A stretch of 64,000 nucleotides of DNA, from assembly GCA_947044365.1 (NCBI GenBank), contig OX345649.1, forward strand, positions 2,794,430 through 2,858,429. The letters are read 5' to 3'. The notes below the pieces were generated by a model. It had not been told where the DNA came from. It ran no database searches and was given only the letters and a program-made list of their open reading frames with translations. The translations under genes and the position numbers were made by a program. Of this stretch, positions 29,401-37,449 are shown in pieces. The DNA comes from Petrosia ficiformis. Its lineage: Eukaryota; Porifera; Demospongiae; Haplosclerida; Petrosiidae. Position 1 is the stretch's first letter. Each line of letters opens with the position of its first letter.

Positions 29401-29861
29401 TATTCACCTTTGGTTGGATCTTTGTACTACCTCAAGTAAATTCTTCCAACCAAACTGCAAACATTCTTGAAGGATTGTTTTGGTTTACAGGAGGTGTCCT
29501 CGGTTTTTATGTGTTTCTGTTATACTGCATAGCATCCAGTAATGTGAGAGCAATATGGCATCAAATACTATGTCATTCAAAGCCTCAGAGAGTTCATGAA
29601 GATGAGGTATCTTTGGAGATGGTAGTTACCAAAGACATTCATGAAGAAGAACAAGAGAAAGAAATTGCTACCGAAAAAGATGAGCAAATAAATGTCGTTA
29701 TGACAAATAAAGAAATTGTCACTGATAAAAATATGGATGAACAAGAGAAAGAAATTGCTGCAGAAAAAGATGAGGAAATAGATGTCATTAAGATAGAGAA
29801 AGAAATTGTCACTGAGGATGTGGATGTTGATAATGTGGCACATGAAGAATCAAATATCTAG
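8208..29861 (+). CDS. Multi-Ig adhesion G-protein-coupled receptor, 32 exons, 5' incomplete
   Basis: Exons were placed by acceptor and donor sites, and together they give one continuous frame of 2,716 codons plus a TAG stop. Domain order: 17 Ig-like domains, EGF-like module, Ig domain 18, an undefined stretch, a hormone-receptor-like Cys module, a GAIN domain with GPS, seven membrane helices and a charged cytoplasmic tail. By family knowledge such receptors sit in the plasma membrane, bind cell-surface or matrix ligands with the extracellular array, cleave themselves at the GPS, and signal when the tethered peptide behind the cut is exposed. The GPS keeps its cysteines, tryptophans and HLT triad, so cleavage is expected. 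The TM3 cysteine and an extracellular-loop-2 cysteine (YCQPRG) are both present. The missing part is the 5' end with signal peptide and any earlier domains. The class is firm; the ligand cannot be inferred. Confidence 0.93.
8748..9068 (+). CDS. Receptor exon: Ig domain 2 (cassette 1, type b)
   Basis: 321 bases, phase 1-1. Cysteine in VLMTCNSTG, tryptophan in ITWLKDN, second cysteine in SNYSCKAVNDL. I set the donor at CTTT|GTGGGT because it restores phase 1. The open frame runs on into the intron, so the exact end is a little less certain than for its neighbours. Confidence 0.85.
9256..9582 (+). CDS. Receptor exon: Ig domain 3 (cassette 1, type c)
   Basis: 327 bases, phase 1-1, after a long (TC)n polypyrimidine tract. 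Cysteine in SFTCEAFGIP, tryptophan in LILWYF, second cysteine in SYTCQAINNVNN. The long end with a Thr-Pro-Glu turn before SLTVQG is typical of type c. Confidence 0.92.
9727..10011 (+). CDS. Receptor exon: Ig domain 4 (cassette 1, type d, no Cys)
   Basis: 285 bases, phase 1-1. The fold signature remains (IQWMF, DQGYYSLTATNEAG), but Phe in VTLTFSIVD and Leu/Ser in YYSLTA replace the two disulfide cysteines. First of four cysteine-less domains spaced every fourth position. Confidence 0.9.
10121..10393 (+). CDS. Receptor exon: Ig domain 5 (cassette 2, type a)
   Basis: 273 bases, phase 1-1. VMFECQA, VEWMFKN and LYTCTVSNIHGN give the Cys-Trp-Cys core, and the domain ends ANLTVQG. Closest in style to domains 1, 9 and 13. 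Confidence 0.93.
10640..10945 (+). CDS. Receptor exon: Ig domain 6 (cassette 2, type b)
   Basis: 306 bases, phase 1-1. VTINCSS, LNWLKDG and NYSCNATNNL mark the core. The CNATNN motif recurs in type-b domains 10 and 14 (CNATNF). Donor AATA|GTGAGT. Confidence 0.93.
11002..11319 (+). CDS. Receptor exon: Ig domain 7 (cassette 2, type c)
   Basis: 318 bases, phase 1-1. VEYTCVAVGLP, FIWST and LYTCTASNTP mark the core. The intron before it is only 56 bases. Confidence 0.92.
11381..11698 (+). CDS. Receptor exon: Ig domain 8 (cassette 2, type d, no Cys)
   Basis: 318 bases, phase 1-1. IQLTFNISRD and GNYTVEASNIVG lack the two cysteines, while DIQWLF and the closing VFLDVQ are kept. The intron before it is 61 bases. 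Confidence 0.9.
11884..12165 (+). CDS. Receptor exon: Ig domain 9 (cassette 3, type a)
   Basis: 282 bases, phase 1-1. AIFACQAQA, IEWTKND and NYTCFAENIHGN mark the core, ending LRVQG. The intron that follows is 59 bases. Confidence 0.93.
12225..12554 (+). CDS. Receptor exon: Ig domain 10 (cassette 3, type b, Trp lost)
   Basis: 330 bases, phase 1-1. Both cysteines are present (ITITCNVTG, EYSCNATNNL), but the core tryptophan is replaced: the strand reads DVDILKDG where the other type-b domains have TWLKD or NWLKD. An isolated loss of the Ig core Trp is unusual. Confidence 0.9.
12770..12860. repeat. (TA)n-rich tract in intron
   Basis: Low-complexity TATATA runs in the 557-base intron between Ig exons 10 and 11, capable of forming several overlapping hairpins. 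No gene. Confidence 0.8.
13112..13441 (+). CDS. Receptor exon: Ig domain 11 (cassette 3, type c)
   Basis: 330 bases, phase 1-1. LTFYCQVFAIP, LFWINET and NYTCVAINNVTN mark the core. The end (NTPENG...SLTVQG) matches domain 3 closely. Confidence 0.93.
13961..14266 (+). CDS. Receptor exon: Ig domain 12 (cassette 3, type d, no Cys)
   Basis: 306 bases, phase 1-1. VNLSFSITRASP, DIQWSF and GLYILTASNPAG. Both cysteines are absent, as in domains 4, 8 and 16. Confidence 0.9.
14343..14711 (+). CDS. Receptor exon: Ig domain 13 (cassette 4, type a, enlarged)
   Basis: 369 bases, phase 1-1, the longest Ig exon. AVFNCSAVAEP, IRWEING and RYTCIVANVHGN mark the core. About 30 extra residues sit between strands C and E, relative to domains 1, 5 and 9. 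Confidence 0.92.
14950..15255 (+). CDS. Receptor exon: Ig domain 14 (cassette 4, type b)
   Basis: 306 bases, phase 1-1. ITIVCNTEG, VTWYKDN and VYWCNATNF mark the core, ending LTVYC. The last Cys codon spans the splice site. Confidence 0.92.
15431..15769 (+). CDS. Receptor exon: Ig domain 15 (cassette 4, type c)
   Basis: 339 bases, phase 1-1. ADFSCTVTGLP, VQWSRTP and TYTCSGLNPLN mark the core. The following intron is 60 bases. Confidence 0.92.
15830..16132 (+). CDS. Receptor exon: Ig domain 16 (cassette 4, type d, no Cys)
   Basis: 303 bases, phase 1-1. FELTFIITGFP, NITWEF and GRYRLTAINNGG. The cysteines are replaced by Phe and Leu/Arg, completing the fourth cassette. Confidence 0.9.
16853..17191 (+). 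CDS. Receptor exon: Ig domain 17
   Basis: 339 bases, phase 1-1. MTFTCTADGIP, LTWYRNG and QLSCRADNRIG mark the core. It does not belong to any of the four cassette types and has a longer, charged end (IRIEDVD) leading into the EGF module. Confidence 0.92.
17421..17537 (+). CDS. Receptor exon: EGF-like module
   Basis: 117 bases, phase 1-1, 39 codons with six cysteines in an EGF order: PCSPNPCLNDGTC, then ICVCVNGYTETNC. The start DPCSPNPCLNDGTC is a standard EGF opening. It sits between Ig domains 17 and 18, so it was probably inserted by symmetric-exon shuffling. Confidence 0.9.
17538..18990 (+). other. Intron of 1.45 kb holding dispersed repeat copy 2
   Basis: The intron between EGF and Ig-18 exons is mostly foreign repeat. 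The copy of the 280-832 repeat occupies 18,172-18,556 with its tail at 18,868-18,898. The remainder shows nothing recognisable. Confidence 0.7.
18172..18898 (+). repeat. Dispersed repeat, copy 2
   Basis: Second copy of the repeat at 280-832, with about 300 bases of unshared DNA between body and tail. The same antisense open frame survives in both copies, but it looks like a by-product of sequence identity. Confidence 0.75.
18991..19281 (+). CDS. Receptor exon: Ig domain 18
   Basis: 291 bases, phase 1-1. VNLTCVVQGNP, VQWYKDG and GWYHCAAVSN mark the core. Last Ig domain before the membrane-proximal modules. Confidence 0.9.
19804..19886 (+). CDS. Receptor exon: linker after Ig array
   Basis: 83 bases, phase 1 to phase 0. 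The acceptor AACATTAG at 19,803 was chosen over the ATTAG at 19,775 because only it matches the incoming phase, and it follows a CTAAC branch-like site and a pyrimidine tract. The peptide is polar and helical in character (ADDDSTQQIKSVIDQ). Confidence 0.7.
19887..20857 (+). other. Intron, no recognisable content
   Basis: AT-rich, with a short (CA)n run near 20,800. I see no exon or RNA gene in it. Confidence 0.6.
20858..20943 (+). CDS. Receptor exon: linker, second part
   Basis: 86 bases, phase 0 to phase 2 (acceptor TTATGTAG, donor AAGGTAAAG). Starts MNDMLVAEVVSPR and ends in a split Ser codon. Together with the exons on either side it may form a SEA-like fold, as found in some adhesion receptors, but this is only a suggestion. 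Confidence 0.7.
21093..21244 (+). CDS. Receptor exon: linker, third part
   Basis: 152 bases, phase 2 to phase 1. The acceptor TCTCTTTTAG completes the split Ser codon. Contains an acidic amphipathic stretch (TLLTEEADSLLQQQLFDIL) and ends at TRF before a GGTAAGT donor. Confidence 0.75.
21245..22181 (+). other. Intron, no recognisable content
   Basis: AT-rich unique-looking sequence with a pyrimidine-rich acceptor at its end (CTCTTCCTCTCC). No repeat or gene recognised. Confidence 0.6.
22182..22417 (+). CDS. Receptor exon: hormone-receptor-like module (HRM)
   Basis: 236 bases, phase 1 to 0. Cysteines and tryptophans are spaced as in the HRM module before GAIN domains: DGC, IYWPETNLGST, LDCPCG, ATRTCSG, GAIWNTPNDSVC. 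In adhesion receptors this module precedes the GAIN domain and is not thought to bind hormone in most members. Confidence 0.82.
22776..22845 (+). repeat. tRNA-like fragment, possible SINE head
   Basis: An A-box-like AGTAGCTTATATGATAGAAC, an anticodon-arm-like stretch, and a B-box-like AGATTCAAACC follow each other at tRNA-like distances inside the intron 22,418-23,200. The T-arm pairing is poor, so a tRNA-derived SINE remnant is likelier than a working tRNA gene. Confidence 0.4.
23201..23326 (+). CDS. Receptor exon: GAIN subdomain A helix
   Basis: 126 bases, phase 0-0. Helix-rich peptide (LSALDVLSTNV, LLENLIIDAIQDLN) in the position of the helical subdomain A of GAIN. Donor AAT|GTTAGT. Confidence 0.8.
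23327..24186 (+). other. Intron, no recognisable content
   Basis: AT-rich intron of 860 bases. No repeat unit or gene recognised. Confidence 0.6.
24187..24281 (+). CDS. Receptor exon: GAIN subdomain A, continued
   Basis: 95 bases, phase 0 to 2. Amphipathic helix (RTSVLLDVIENILSVKRD) with a split Arg codon at the donor AG|GTAATC. Confidence 0.8.
24352..24754 (+). CDS. Receptor exon: GAIN domain core
   Basis: 403 bases, phase 2 to 0, 134 codons. Starts with a helix (ILQILERVAEEI), then alternating strands (VSVRIHLPQSLI, RLAHVVLRDGKLF) and the typical Ser/Pro-rich VVGGYPSQSISPPVNITFSV near the end. This order matches the beta-sandwich part of GAIN. Confidence 0.85.
24755..25260 (+). other. Intron, no recognisable content
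   Basis: AT-rich intron of 506 bases without recognised repeats. Confidence 0.6.
25261..25315 (+). CDS. Receptor exon: first half of GPS
   Basis: 55 bases, phase 0 to 1. Encodes CSFWDFTLN, the opening Cys-x-x-Trp of the GPS motif, after a TALTTGTEV strand. Confidence 0.88.
25434..25537 (+). CDS. Receptor exon: second half of GPS with cleavage site
   Basis: 104 bases, phase 1 to 0. Encodes GDWSSAGCNL, VCMCDHLTHFAITV. The HLT triad and both Cys pairs of a cleavable GPS are intact; self-cleavage is expected between Leu and Thr, leaving THFAITV as the start of the tethered agonist peptide. Confidence 0.92.
25538..27809 (+). other. 2.3-kb intron between GPS and TM1 exons
   Basis: The longest intron of the receptor's 3' half. 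It contains a possible inverted-repeat element at 25,942-26,513. Beyond that it has a 132-codon open frame on the minus strand (26,935-27,333) with many cysteines but no recognised domain and no support as a gene. Confidence 0.55.
25942..26513. mobile_element. Possible small TIR element in intron
   Basis: The ends TTTAACCCTTAGA (25,943-25,955) and TCTAAGTGTTAAA (26,501-26,513) form an inverted repeat with one mismatch in 13. I cannot see a convincing target-site duplication, so this remains tentative. Confidence 0.35.
27810..27931 (+). CDS. Receptor exon: stalk and TM1
   Basis: 122 bases, phase 0 to 2. An acidic stalk (DIDIPESPETEDR) is followed by a hydrophobic helix (VLTVILVVISLIFFVISFV). 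The split Pro codon at the donor joins correctly to the next exon. Confidence 0.9.
28409..28662 (+). CDS. Receptor exon: TM2, TM3 and intracellular loop 2
   Basis: 254 bases, phase 2 to 1. KLRTKVHVKLFLN leads into TM2, then SSC (the conserved TM3 cysteine) and IVFSALLHYAFLVVLTAM for TM3, with LLESSLQFFK after it. This is a typical adhesion/secretin-class pattern. Confidence 0.92.
28725..28791 (+). CDS. Receptor exon: TM4
   Basis: 67 bases, phase 1 to 2. TPILVVLFCVAPAHYLYAT, a short helix for TM4. The Tyr codon split at the donor (TA|GTAAG) completes with C of the next exon; read straight through it would give a stop. Confidence 0.88.
29234..29861 (+). CDS. Receptor exon: TM5-TM7 and cytoplasmic tail
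   Basis: 628 bases to the TAG stop. Begins with the loop-2 cysteine (CQPRGVPLYLG), then TM5 (VIVPFIIITLLSW), TM6 (ISPLITSLLFTFGWIFVLP) and TM7 (EGLFWFTGGVLGFYVFLLY). The tail of about 100 residues is acidic and holds two copies of a roughly 34-residue unit (EQEKEIATEKDEQI and EQEKEIAAEKDEEI, each followed by a KEIVT motif), which could form a helix or coiled coil. No other signalling motif is recognised. Confidence 0.92.
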
Positions 29862-30260
29862 TTTGATGACCAATTAATTGTACACATAGCATAATTATAA
29901 TGAAACAGTACTGCAGTTACCTAATTTGTTACTTTTTTTTATTACAATAATTATATAAGTAATCATTTTTGTATCATTCACTTCAACAATATATTTTCAC
30001 TGTTTATGAAAGTGTATTGTAGGGGATTAAGTTTGTGATCCAGCTTAATATAAGTATGGCTATGTCCACTGTGGGATAATCTCCGGAGGGGCAAAATTCG
30101 AGTATGCATGAGGACTTAAAGATGATAGACAGCTGCTGAATGCTGTATATATTGCCAGTTATCATAGGTGTGAATGGGACTACACCAGATTTCCCTGTGG
30201 TTGGTCACTCATAGTATGCCGCCAGAAAACTGGGAAGTTATCGTGGGATATCATTATAAT
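29862..30260 (+). other. 3' flank of the receptor gene
   Basis: About 400 bases with no recognised gene. I did not find an unambiguous AATAAA close to the stop codon, so the 3' UTR end is not assigned. Confidence 0.5.
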
Positions 30261-30269
30261 TCACTCATA

Positions 30270-31145
30270 AAAAAGTCGACTTTGAAAAATTGCACCAACG
30301 CTCAATGATCTTGGCCCAGCAAATTCCCCAGGCATTCATTTTTACGCATCGAGCTATTTGCAGTTTCCCCAAATTTGTCCCCAGCCTACTATAGGAGTTC
30401 ATCTGTCAAGCTATATCCAGCTTGCCCGAGATACTACCCAGACACTGATAGGTCCTCATAAAACAATCAACTGTGAAGCTCTAATGCAAAACTGAAAAGT
30501 TTTTGATCACCAACACTCAATGATCTTGCCGGAGCACATCCCCCAGGCATCGCTTTTTACGCTTCGAGCTTGTCCCAAGCATGCAGTTCACCCGTCGATC
30601 TATATCCAGCTTGCCCGAGATACTAGCCAGACTGATAGGTACAAGAGCAATCTGGACTACCACCTCATAAAACAGTCCACTGTGAAGCTCTAGGTCAAAA
30701 TTGAAAAGTTGTTTTGTCAACAACGCTCAATGAACTTGCCGAAGCACATCGCCCAGGCATCCATCTTTATTACGCATCGCTATTTGCAGCTTGCCCAAGT
30801 CGTCACCAGCCATCTTGGAGTTCACCCGTCGAGCTATATCCAGCTTGCCCGAGATACTATCCAGACTGATAGGTACGAAAGCAATCTGGACTACCACCTC
30901 ATAAAACAGTCCACTGTGAAGCCCTGGGTCAAAATTGCAAAGTTTTTTTGTTTTTTTTTTGTCAACAACGCTCAATGAACTTGCCGGAGCACATCGCCCA
31001 TGGCATCCATTTTTTCGCATCGCTGTTTGCAGCTTGCCCAAGTTTGTCCCCAGCCAAGTTGGAGTTCACCCGTCGAGCTATATCTAGCTTGCCTGAGATA
31101 CTAGCCAGAAACTGGTAGGTCCAAACGCAATCTGGACTATATACC
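30270..31145 (+). repeat. 230-bp satellite, left outer block (about 4 units)
   Basis: Diverged units of the satellite that fills 40.29-44.8 kb, in the same orientation. Shared blocks are AACGCTCAATGA, ATCGCCCAGGCATCCA, GAGTTCACCCGTCGAGC, CCAGCTTGCCCGAGATACTA and AACAGTCCACTGTGAAGC. It caps the outer end of the left inverted arm and is mirrored by the block at 55,832-56,420. Confidence 0.85.
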
Positions 31146-31189
31146 ACACAGTAAACTTGTGTTGCAGAATAGTGACATGCTATATTAAC

Positions 31190-32100
31190 AATGAAAGGAT
31201 ATTGGTAGTTTCTAAGTTAAAGAAACTTTAATTTGCTTCTTTGTTATACACATTTCTACTCTAAATTGATGCTGATTTTATGAAGGTACATTACACTCGA
31301 TATTTTTTGTATTAATCATCAAGCTGTGAAGACATTGCTAACAGTATCTATATACAGCGATCAGATCTAAGGATCTGTAATAATTTGTGAACTAAATGTA
31401 AAGTGAAGCTAAACAGATCTTTGCTAGTTTCTATGTTCCATTCATCCCCAACTGGATTTCCTTATAAAGGTGCATTAAACTGAATAATTACATTTAATTA
31501 TGTGTCTCCTAGCACTGTTGCTGTATAATGGACTGCATGGTATGTTAATAATGACAGGTCTTTAGTAGTTTAAGTAATGAATTTAAGGATCATTGCTAGT
31601 TTCTATGATCCAATCCTCCAAAACTTAATTTTCTTTTGATACTGAATAACTCTATTAAATTATATGTGTCTCCAGTCAGTATTTAATAGTGACAAAAGGT
31701 TAGGATCTTTGGTAGTTTAAGTAATGATGCTAAGGATCTTTGCTAGTTTCTATATTCCCGTCATTCATATTTTGATTTTGATTTTTGATGTTGTATTATT
31801 CTGAATAACTGTATGTGCCTCCAAGCCCTGTTGATATAATACAGTATTTAATAGGATGGAAGGTAAGGATTTTTGGCAATGAAGGTAAGGATCTTTACTA
31901 GTTACTATAATTCTAATCATCCCTAACTTGATTTGCTTTTAACGGTGCATTATTAATTACTCTTAATTGTATTTTTCTCCGACCCCTGTTATGTTCACTG
32001 TATAATAAACAAGTGACAGTATTTAATAGCAACAGAAAGTAAGGATCTTTGATAATTTCTATAATGAAACTAATGAGTTTTGGTAGTTTCAAACTTCCCT
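31190..32100 (+). repeat. Degenerate ~150-170-bp subterminal repeats
   Basis: The block AAGGATCTTTGCTAGTTTCTAT and diverged versions recur near 31,191, 31,421, 31,589, 31,742, 31,907 and 32,046, each followed by a CATCCC-like block, a GGTGCATTA-like block and a GTGTCTCC/TTTTTCTCC block. The matching part of the right arm (about 55,330-55,790) has fewer copies, which explains roughly 0.5 kb of the length difference between the arms. Confidence 0.65.
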
Positions 32101-32849
32101 AAATAATTGTGGTCTATGATTACATTTAATTGGAAGTGTTCCAATGAGCTGCTCTTTTTCTGAAAAATGGTTACTTTGATGGATTCCTATGTTATTTTGT
32201 GATGGAGTGCAATAAGCTTTATTCATCATGAAATGGTATGATAAGCCCATGCAAGAAGTAACTGAACATATTGATTACAACACTTCCCCAAACCCATTCG
32301 CAGCTATCCTTAAGTATACATTCCTTCCAGCTAATACCTAGCTACCATATATATACAACCACACTCTCTAATAGACAAAATAGAAATTTGAGAACTTTTG
32401 GTCATCAACGCTCAACGCTCTTGCCCAAGCACATCCCGCAGACATCCATTTCTACTCGCTTCATGTAAATGGGTTTTTGTTAGATTATGATGATGTATCA
32501 TTTTAAATGTTTACACATAATTATATCAAAAGTGAATTATACACATGCATACAGAGTCTCTAGACTAGTCCAGCACCAGTTGCAAATAGTACTTTAGCAA
32601 AGATTGTCATAATTATTGCAAAAACTTGTTTCAGTAAATTTGTTGTTATTTCAACAAAATTAATTATCATTGAAAAACGACATTATTTGAAAGATAAAAT
32701 TGTTGCTATATAAGATAGTGCTAATTCAAATGATATTGTTCTGCTAATAATAAATTATGCAGAAATTAAAGTTATGAAGAAAAAACAAAACATTGTACAG
32801 ATCAAGAGTAACATAAGTACACAATGTAATGATTTCAAATTTCAACAAT

Positions 32850-35800
32850 AACTACAGTGATATATAAATTTCCATCACCGATATAGGTATGAGCACAAAA
32901 AGTACATTTAGGTTAGATAGTAGTAGAAGGGAATGAGAATGAGTGTGAGAGATTCGGTTAGCAAGTAAATGATTATTTATTCCTTCAGTTCTAAATTTTT
33001 CAATTGCAATCAATGGAGTTTTAACTAAAACAAGAATATCTGTTATTTTTTCAAATACAGGTAGATCATCCATCATCTTGTGATTCAAACATACGAGATC
33101 ACCTCGATAAAACCTTGCACCATAAATGCCAATCCAGTTTGGCCTGCATGAGATGAACAGCAACATAATAATAATTATTATTATAAATAATTATTGAGTG
33201 TATATAGACTTTTATTTGTTGAGATAGCATTAGCTAATCAAACAAGCATGCTTCGATTCTATATTGGGACAGGGAACTAAGATGTGTTTACAGACATCAT
33301 ACTTATGTTTGGAAAGCGGAATTTTATTAATTCAGTGCAAAAAAAAAAGTATATTAATTGAGAATGTGGGCACTAAATAGAAACAATCATTTCCAGTCCA
33401 TATAAATTATGAAGCTGTATAGTTAATGTCTGGGATCAATTTACTGTATGTAATACGTCTAAGCTTGAAACTTGATAGTATCCATATCTGTACTTGGCAA
33501 TATAAATAGAACGTTATCCTTTAAAGGAATCCAGACACTTTTCCTATGGAATCATGTAATAATCATAAATATTAGACAGGTTACAAATTTATATTTACAT
33601 ACCTCATCCACACTCCACCTCATCAAAAGAAAAAAAAAGTACCTTGTAGGTATCCACATAAAAGCTTCTGATGTCTTTGTTCTACTGAATAGGATACATT
33701 CTTAAAACAAGTACCGATCTCTGCTACTTTCTTGAAGTATGAATTTTTTGCCTCCATTCTTTAAAAACCATGTTGAAACCAATGGTCCACTAAAAAAAAA
33801 TCTGACATATTTGTATTTATAAAATACCTGATCGTTCAGAAATATAAAAAAAAAAAACACCAAACAAATTATAATTGTAATGTATATAAAATGAATCTGT
33901 TTATTTATAAACTCGTATTAGCTAGCTGCTGGCAATCTTCCCTTCAATATAATTATATGTATATATATATATTCTAGTATATATAATTATATATTCTAGA
34001 ATCATACACAGGGCTACTACTATGTCTTAATTAAATTCTTGCAGGTTGCAAGGATTTAATTAAGACATATGCATACTATGGTGTCAAACAGCATCACCAT
34101 GGCAACTAATTAAAATCACAACTGTCAATTTTAGTGTTAACAACATCTCAATACACTTACTTTGTAAGCAGTCAAGGAAAGTGAACCATGTAGTGCATTT
34201 TAGGAGTCAATGATACATCACGATAGCACAGTTTGAAGTCACGATGTTGTTCTATCAAAGCTTTGTAGGTAGCTTGCTAATTCACGAGATGTGATTCAAG
34301 CCGTACAAACTCTTGTAATTTCAACTAGTAACAAAAAACATTCCCATAATGGATTTTCTTTGGGAATTATCAATGGAAAAGTCTCCAATTATCAATGGCA
34401 AAAGAATAACAATATTCCACCTGTATGAATGTATATTAAAAATATATATTATGTAGATATGACATCAAGTGACAACAAGTGGTATGATACTAACTACAAG
34501 TGATTTGAACTATTTCTTCTTTTTCTTACAAACTATACTGATGGTATACTGACCTGCATGGCATGCCTGTAGTACATACTGTACCTGAGAGATGTAACTT
34601 TGATGAAGCTGCAGAGAAGTCTGCTGCCAGAAATTCATTTGGAGGTTTATTTTTTCATTCTGCTCTTCCATAAGCAAAGTATTTGCAGCATTGATTAAGG
34701 TATCCAGTGTAAAAAAAAATCCCAATGCCAGAAAGGAATCCATCAATTTAGTTTTCAAGAGGAAGCATTCCCTCTAGTAGCACGTGCATGACATCTTGAG
34801 GTAACTATGAATTCGTTACACGAAAATTATCTATTTCATTCAGTGGACTATTGCAAGTAATTCCATAAGTGATTGAGTTTTCCTTAGCCAAGAGAGAGAC
34901 TTGGTAGTTATAACTGTCGTAATTCTTAGCAAAACATCATTTTCAGTAAACTGAAAATTATACATACCATACAGATTAATTAAAAATACCAATAATACCT
35001 TAGATTGAATATCCTCTCTAGTTGCCATACATTCTCTACATTTTCAGAGAGAAAACCCCACATCAACCTTAAACCCTCCAACTTGGTGTGCTTCCAAAGT
35101 ATCGGCTAAAAAAAACAATAATAGTTCCAGGAAATATTCTGGTCATGTCTGCAGTTGTTACAGTAGCTCTTTCCTGTGAAATTTCAAATATTATATAATT
35201 TTTACATATTCTGCTGCAATTCTGGATAACAAACAGCAATACCTACTCTTGAAAGAATATTCACATCCTCAATGAAAGGTTTTAGAATTGCTTCAAATCC
35301 GTGCTTCACGAGAACAGGAAACACAAGCTATTAACTGAACACTTCGCTGTGTTGAATGTAGCTCTGGACGCAGTTTCCCAGTGTATATAAAACATACCTA
35401 TATTAGCGATTCCCAACACAGCTAAAGGTATTGTAATTAATTATTACTTACCTAATTATGAATGCCAGCATGTGGATTACAAAACTCTACTTCATCAAAA
35501 TAGGCAATGAGTTGTAATCCATTGTCATAATCTAGAAAGAGAGGATGATTCTTATATAATTCCCCATCACAGATATTGCCAATCTGTCCATCAAAATGTC
35601 TGTGAAGATGAAGAATCCATATAACCAAAAATTAAATTGTTGCATGAGCTGTGTCATTTCACTTACAATTACATGTACAAATATTGTGCATTTTCTTAGT
35701 TACAAGGAACAATATTTTTCTATCATCTACTTTACCAGTATTATTCATAGTAATGCAAAAAAAATGTTTTATCTTACTTCATCCAATGTCTCTTCATTCT

Positions 35801-35930
35801 GCAATAATGATTTAAGACACTCAAGCACTTATACACGAGTCTACTTCATCATTTCTTGTCCCAATACTGGCATTGTCAGTCATGAGGGTTTTTTTTTGAA
35901 GCTGTAAACTTAATTACAATTTCTGCAAAT
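32850..35930 (-). pseudogene. Decayed transposon-associated gene, left-arm copy
   Basis: Reads right to left as a multi-exon gene with broken frames. Recognisable pieces are the N-terminal HFDGQIGNICDG and YFDEVEFCNPHAGIHN, the middle FPGTIIVF and MATREDIQSK, and the C-terminal end WIGIYGARFYRGDLVCL and KMMDDLPVFEKITDIL. From memory, this order (DGxIY...DDVEVCNPxG...MHxLLEG...LTPKxHYMVHFP...) matches an uncharacterised protein family that is abundant and repetitive in cnidarian, sponge and fish genomes. I cannot name its transposon superfamily. Frameshifts and stops make this copy nonfunctional. It is better read in the right-arm copy. Confidence 0.6.
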
Positions 35931-36095
35931 TGTGCCAAACTTCTAATTCCATGCTAACTAACCGTCTTTGACAATTTTACAACCACACAGAAACTTGTTC
36001 TGAAAACATGGCGTAGAGAAATCCTCCACTTTCAACACCGACCTAAATTGCTCGTTAAATCGAGTGTCAACTCAACTCACGTGATTATAGAGGAT

Positions 36096-37440
36096 CTATG
36101 ACTCTCCCGTTTAATTAAATTTGAGCCGATTGAGCTGGTAATCTATATATGAGCCTATGAGGGAAGACGATCAGAGTTTGAGTATGTGACTACAGTCTAC
36201 TAAAAGGGTGGGTGAATGGTTACTACAGAAAGGGGTAGCATAATTATTTTAGAGATGTGTGTGTGTGGGGGGGGTGGGTGATTGAATGTGTAAGTAATTT
36301 ATGAGTATCATGTTTGCTAGATGAGGAAATGGATGGGGAAGCCATCATGCAAGCATTTACTACATGCTCAAGTCCTGATTCCCTTAAAGCCATTATACCT
36401 ACTTATGGTAAATGACTTAAAACTTGAAGTAAACCCCACTTTTAATAACTGTATTAATTTGCCTGGCACCAATTACCTAAATAATGTTTGTTTAGGAAGA
36501 GATCAATCCAATGACCCAGGATTCTCCACTCTTGTACGTTCAAGATATAACTTCTGTATTCATTACAGTGTACAAAATAAGGTTTAAGTTATGCTAGGCC
36601 ATTTGGCAGACCAAATGTAATTTTGGTTGAACACCTTTCAATTTTGTTCGGACAAATAATTTATGGCTCTGCGATCAGTCAATTAAAATGTTTACTATAT
36701 TCACAACCACATAACATCCATCTTGGCGCACAAAATCAAACATAACTATAGCTTTAATATTACTGATACATGTATAATTATTATTCTAATTAATAGATGT
36801 ACATGTGTATTCTGATTTTAACACTTTTAATAATAAAGCCACATCACTGTTTGGCACTCTGTCCATCTCAACCTTCCATTTTTTCAATGTATTGTATGCG
36901 ACTTTTCTCTTTGTCTCTGTACTCATACTTCTCCTAACTTCGATGCTATCTTTATCCTGGTAATTATACTCAAATTTTCGAACTCACAGTGTCACATCTC
37001 TGCACAGCTGGACTTAGGAATTATCGTGGGGTGGGGTTTATGTGAAATTATGTGCATGCGTACAGTAATATTGACCCCACTACAGCAGGAGTTAGCGTCT
37101 AAGCGATTGTACAAGATTAAGAGGTCAAGCTGCTGTTACAGGCTAGTTTGCATGGTGTGCTATGGATATGATCAGACAGTAAGACCAACCATGAGACAAT
37201 TTGCATGGTCATTTCCATGAAATGTTTGGAAATTGCCCGATGACCGACTGTTATTTCGTACACTGCATTACTTTATTTGTCACTTGAATTGAATTGCTAA
37301 TTTTTGAACCTATAAACTCTGAATTTTCATCTATATATAGTCTCCTGAAAGTGTGTCTTCTGCTTCATCAATTGTCTTTAATTATTTATCCTTTCAAGGT
37401 ATTGCAGTATCACACAATATTTAATACTGTAGTATCTTTA
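36096..37440 (+). other. Central spacer, left part
   Basis: Mostly anonymous AT-rich sequence. A short G run and (GT)n occur at 36,255-36,280. A 78-codon frame at 37,653-37,889 and others nearby belong to the gene fragments that follow. Confidence 0.45.
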
Positions 37441-37449
37441 TAATTATTA

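Larger units (their letters stand above)
31150..36095 (+). repeat. Left arm of giant inverted repeat
   Basis: The reverse complement of this ~4.9-kb stretch is found at 48,032-55,830. Paired positions checked by eye include 31,156/55,828, the 104-codon frame 32,852-33,166 (-) with 54,287-54,601 (+), the 77-codon frame 33,472-33,705 (+) with 53,748-53,981 (-), and 36,007/48,127. Long stretches are identical or nearly so. The left arm lacks the P-like insertion and the MITE found in the right arm, and has more copies of a subterminal repeat. Confidence 0.9.

Noticed and set aside
29577..29843. Antisense 88-codon frame opposite the receptor tail
   Set aside because: It is the complement of the acidic repeat and has no independent support.
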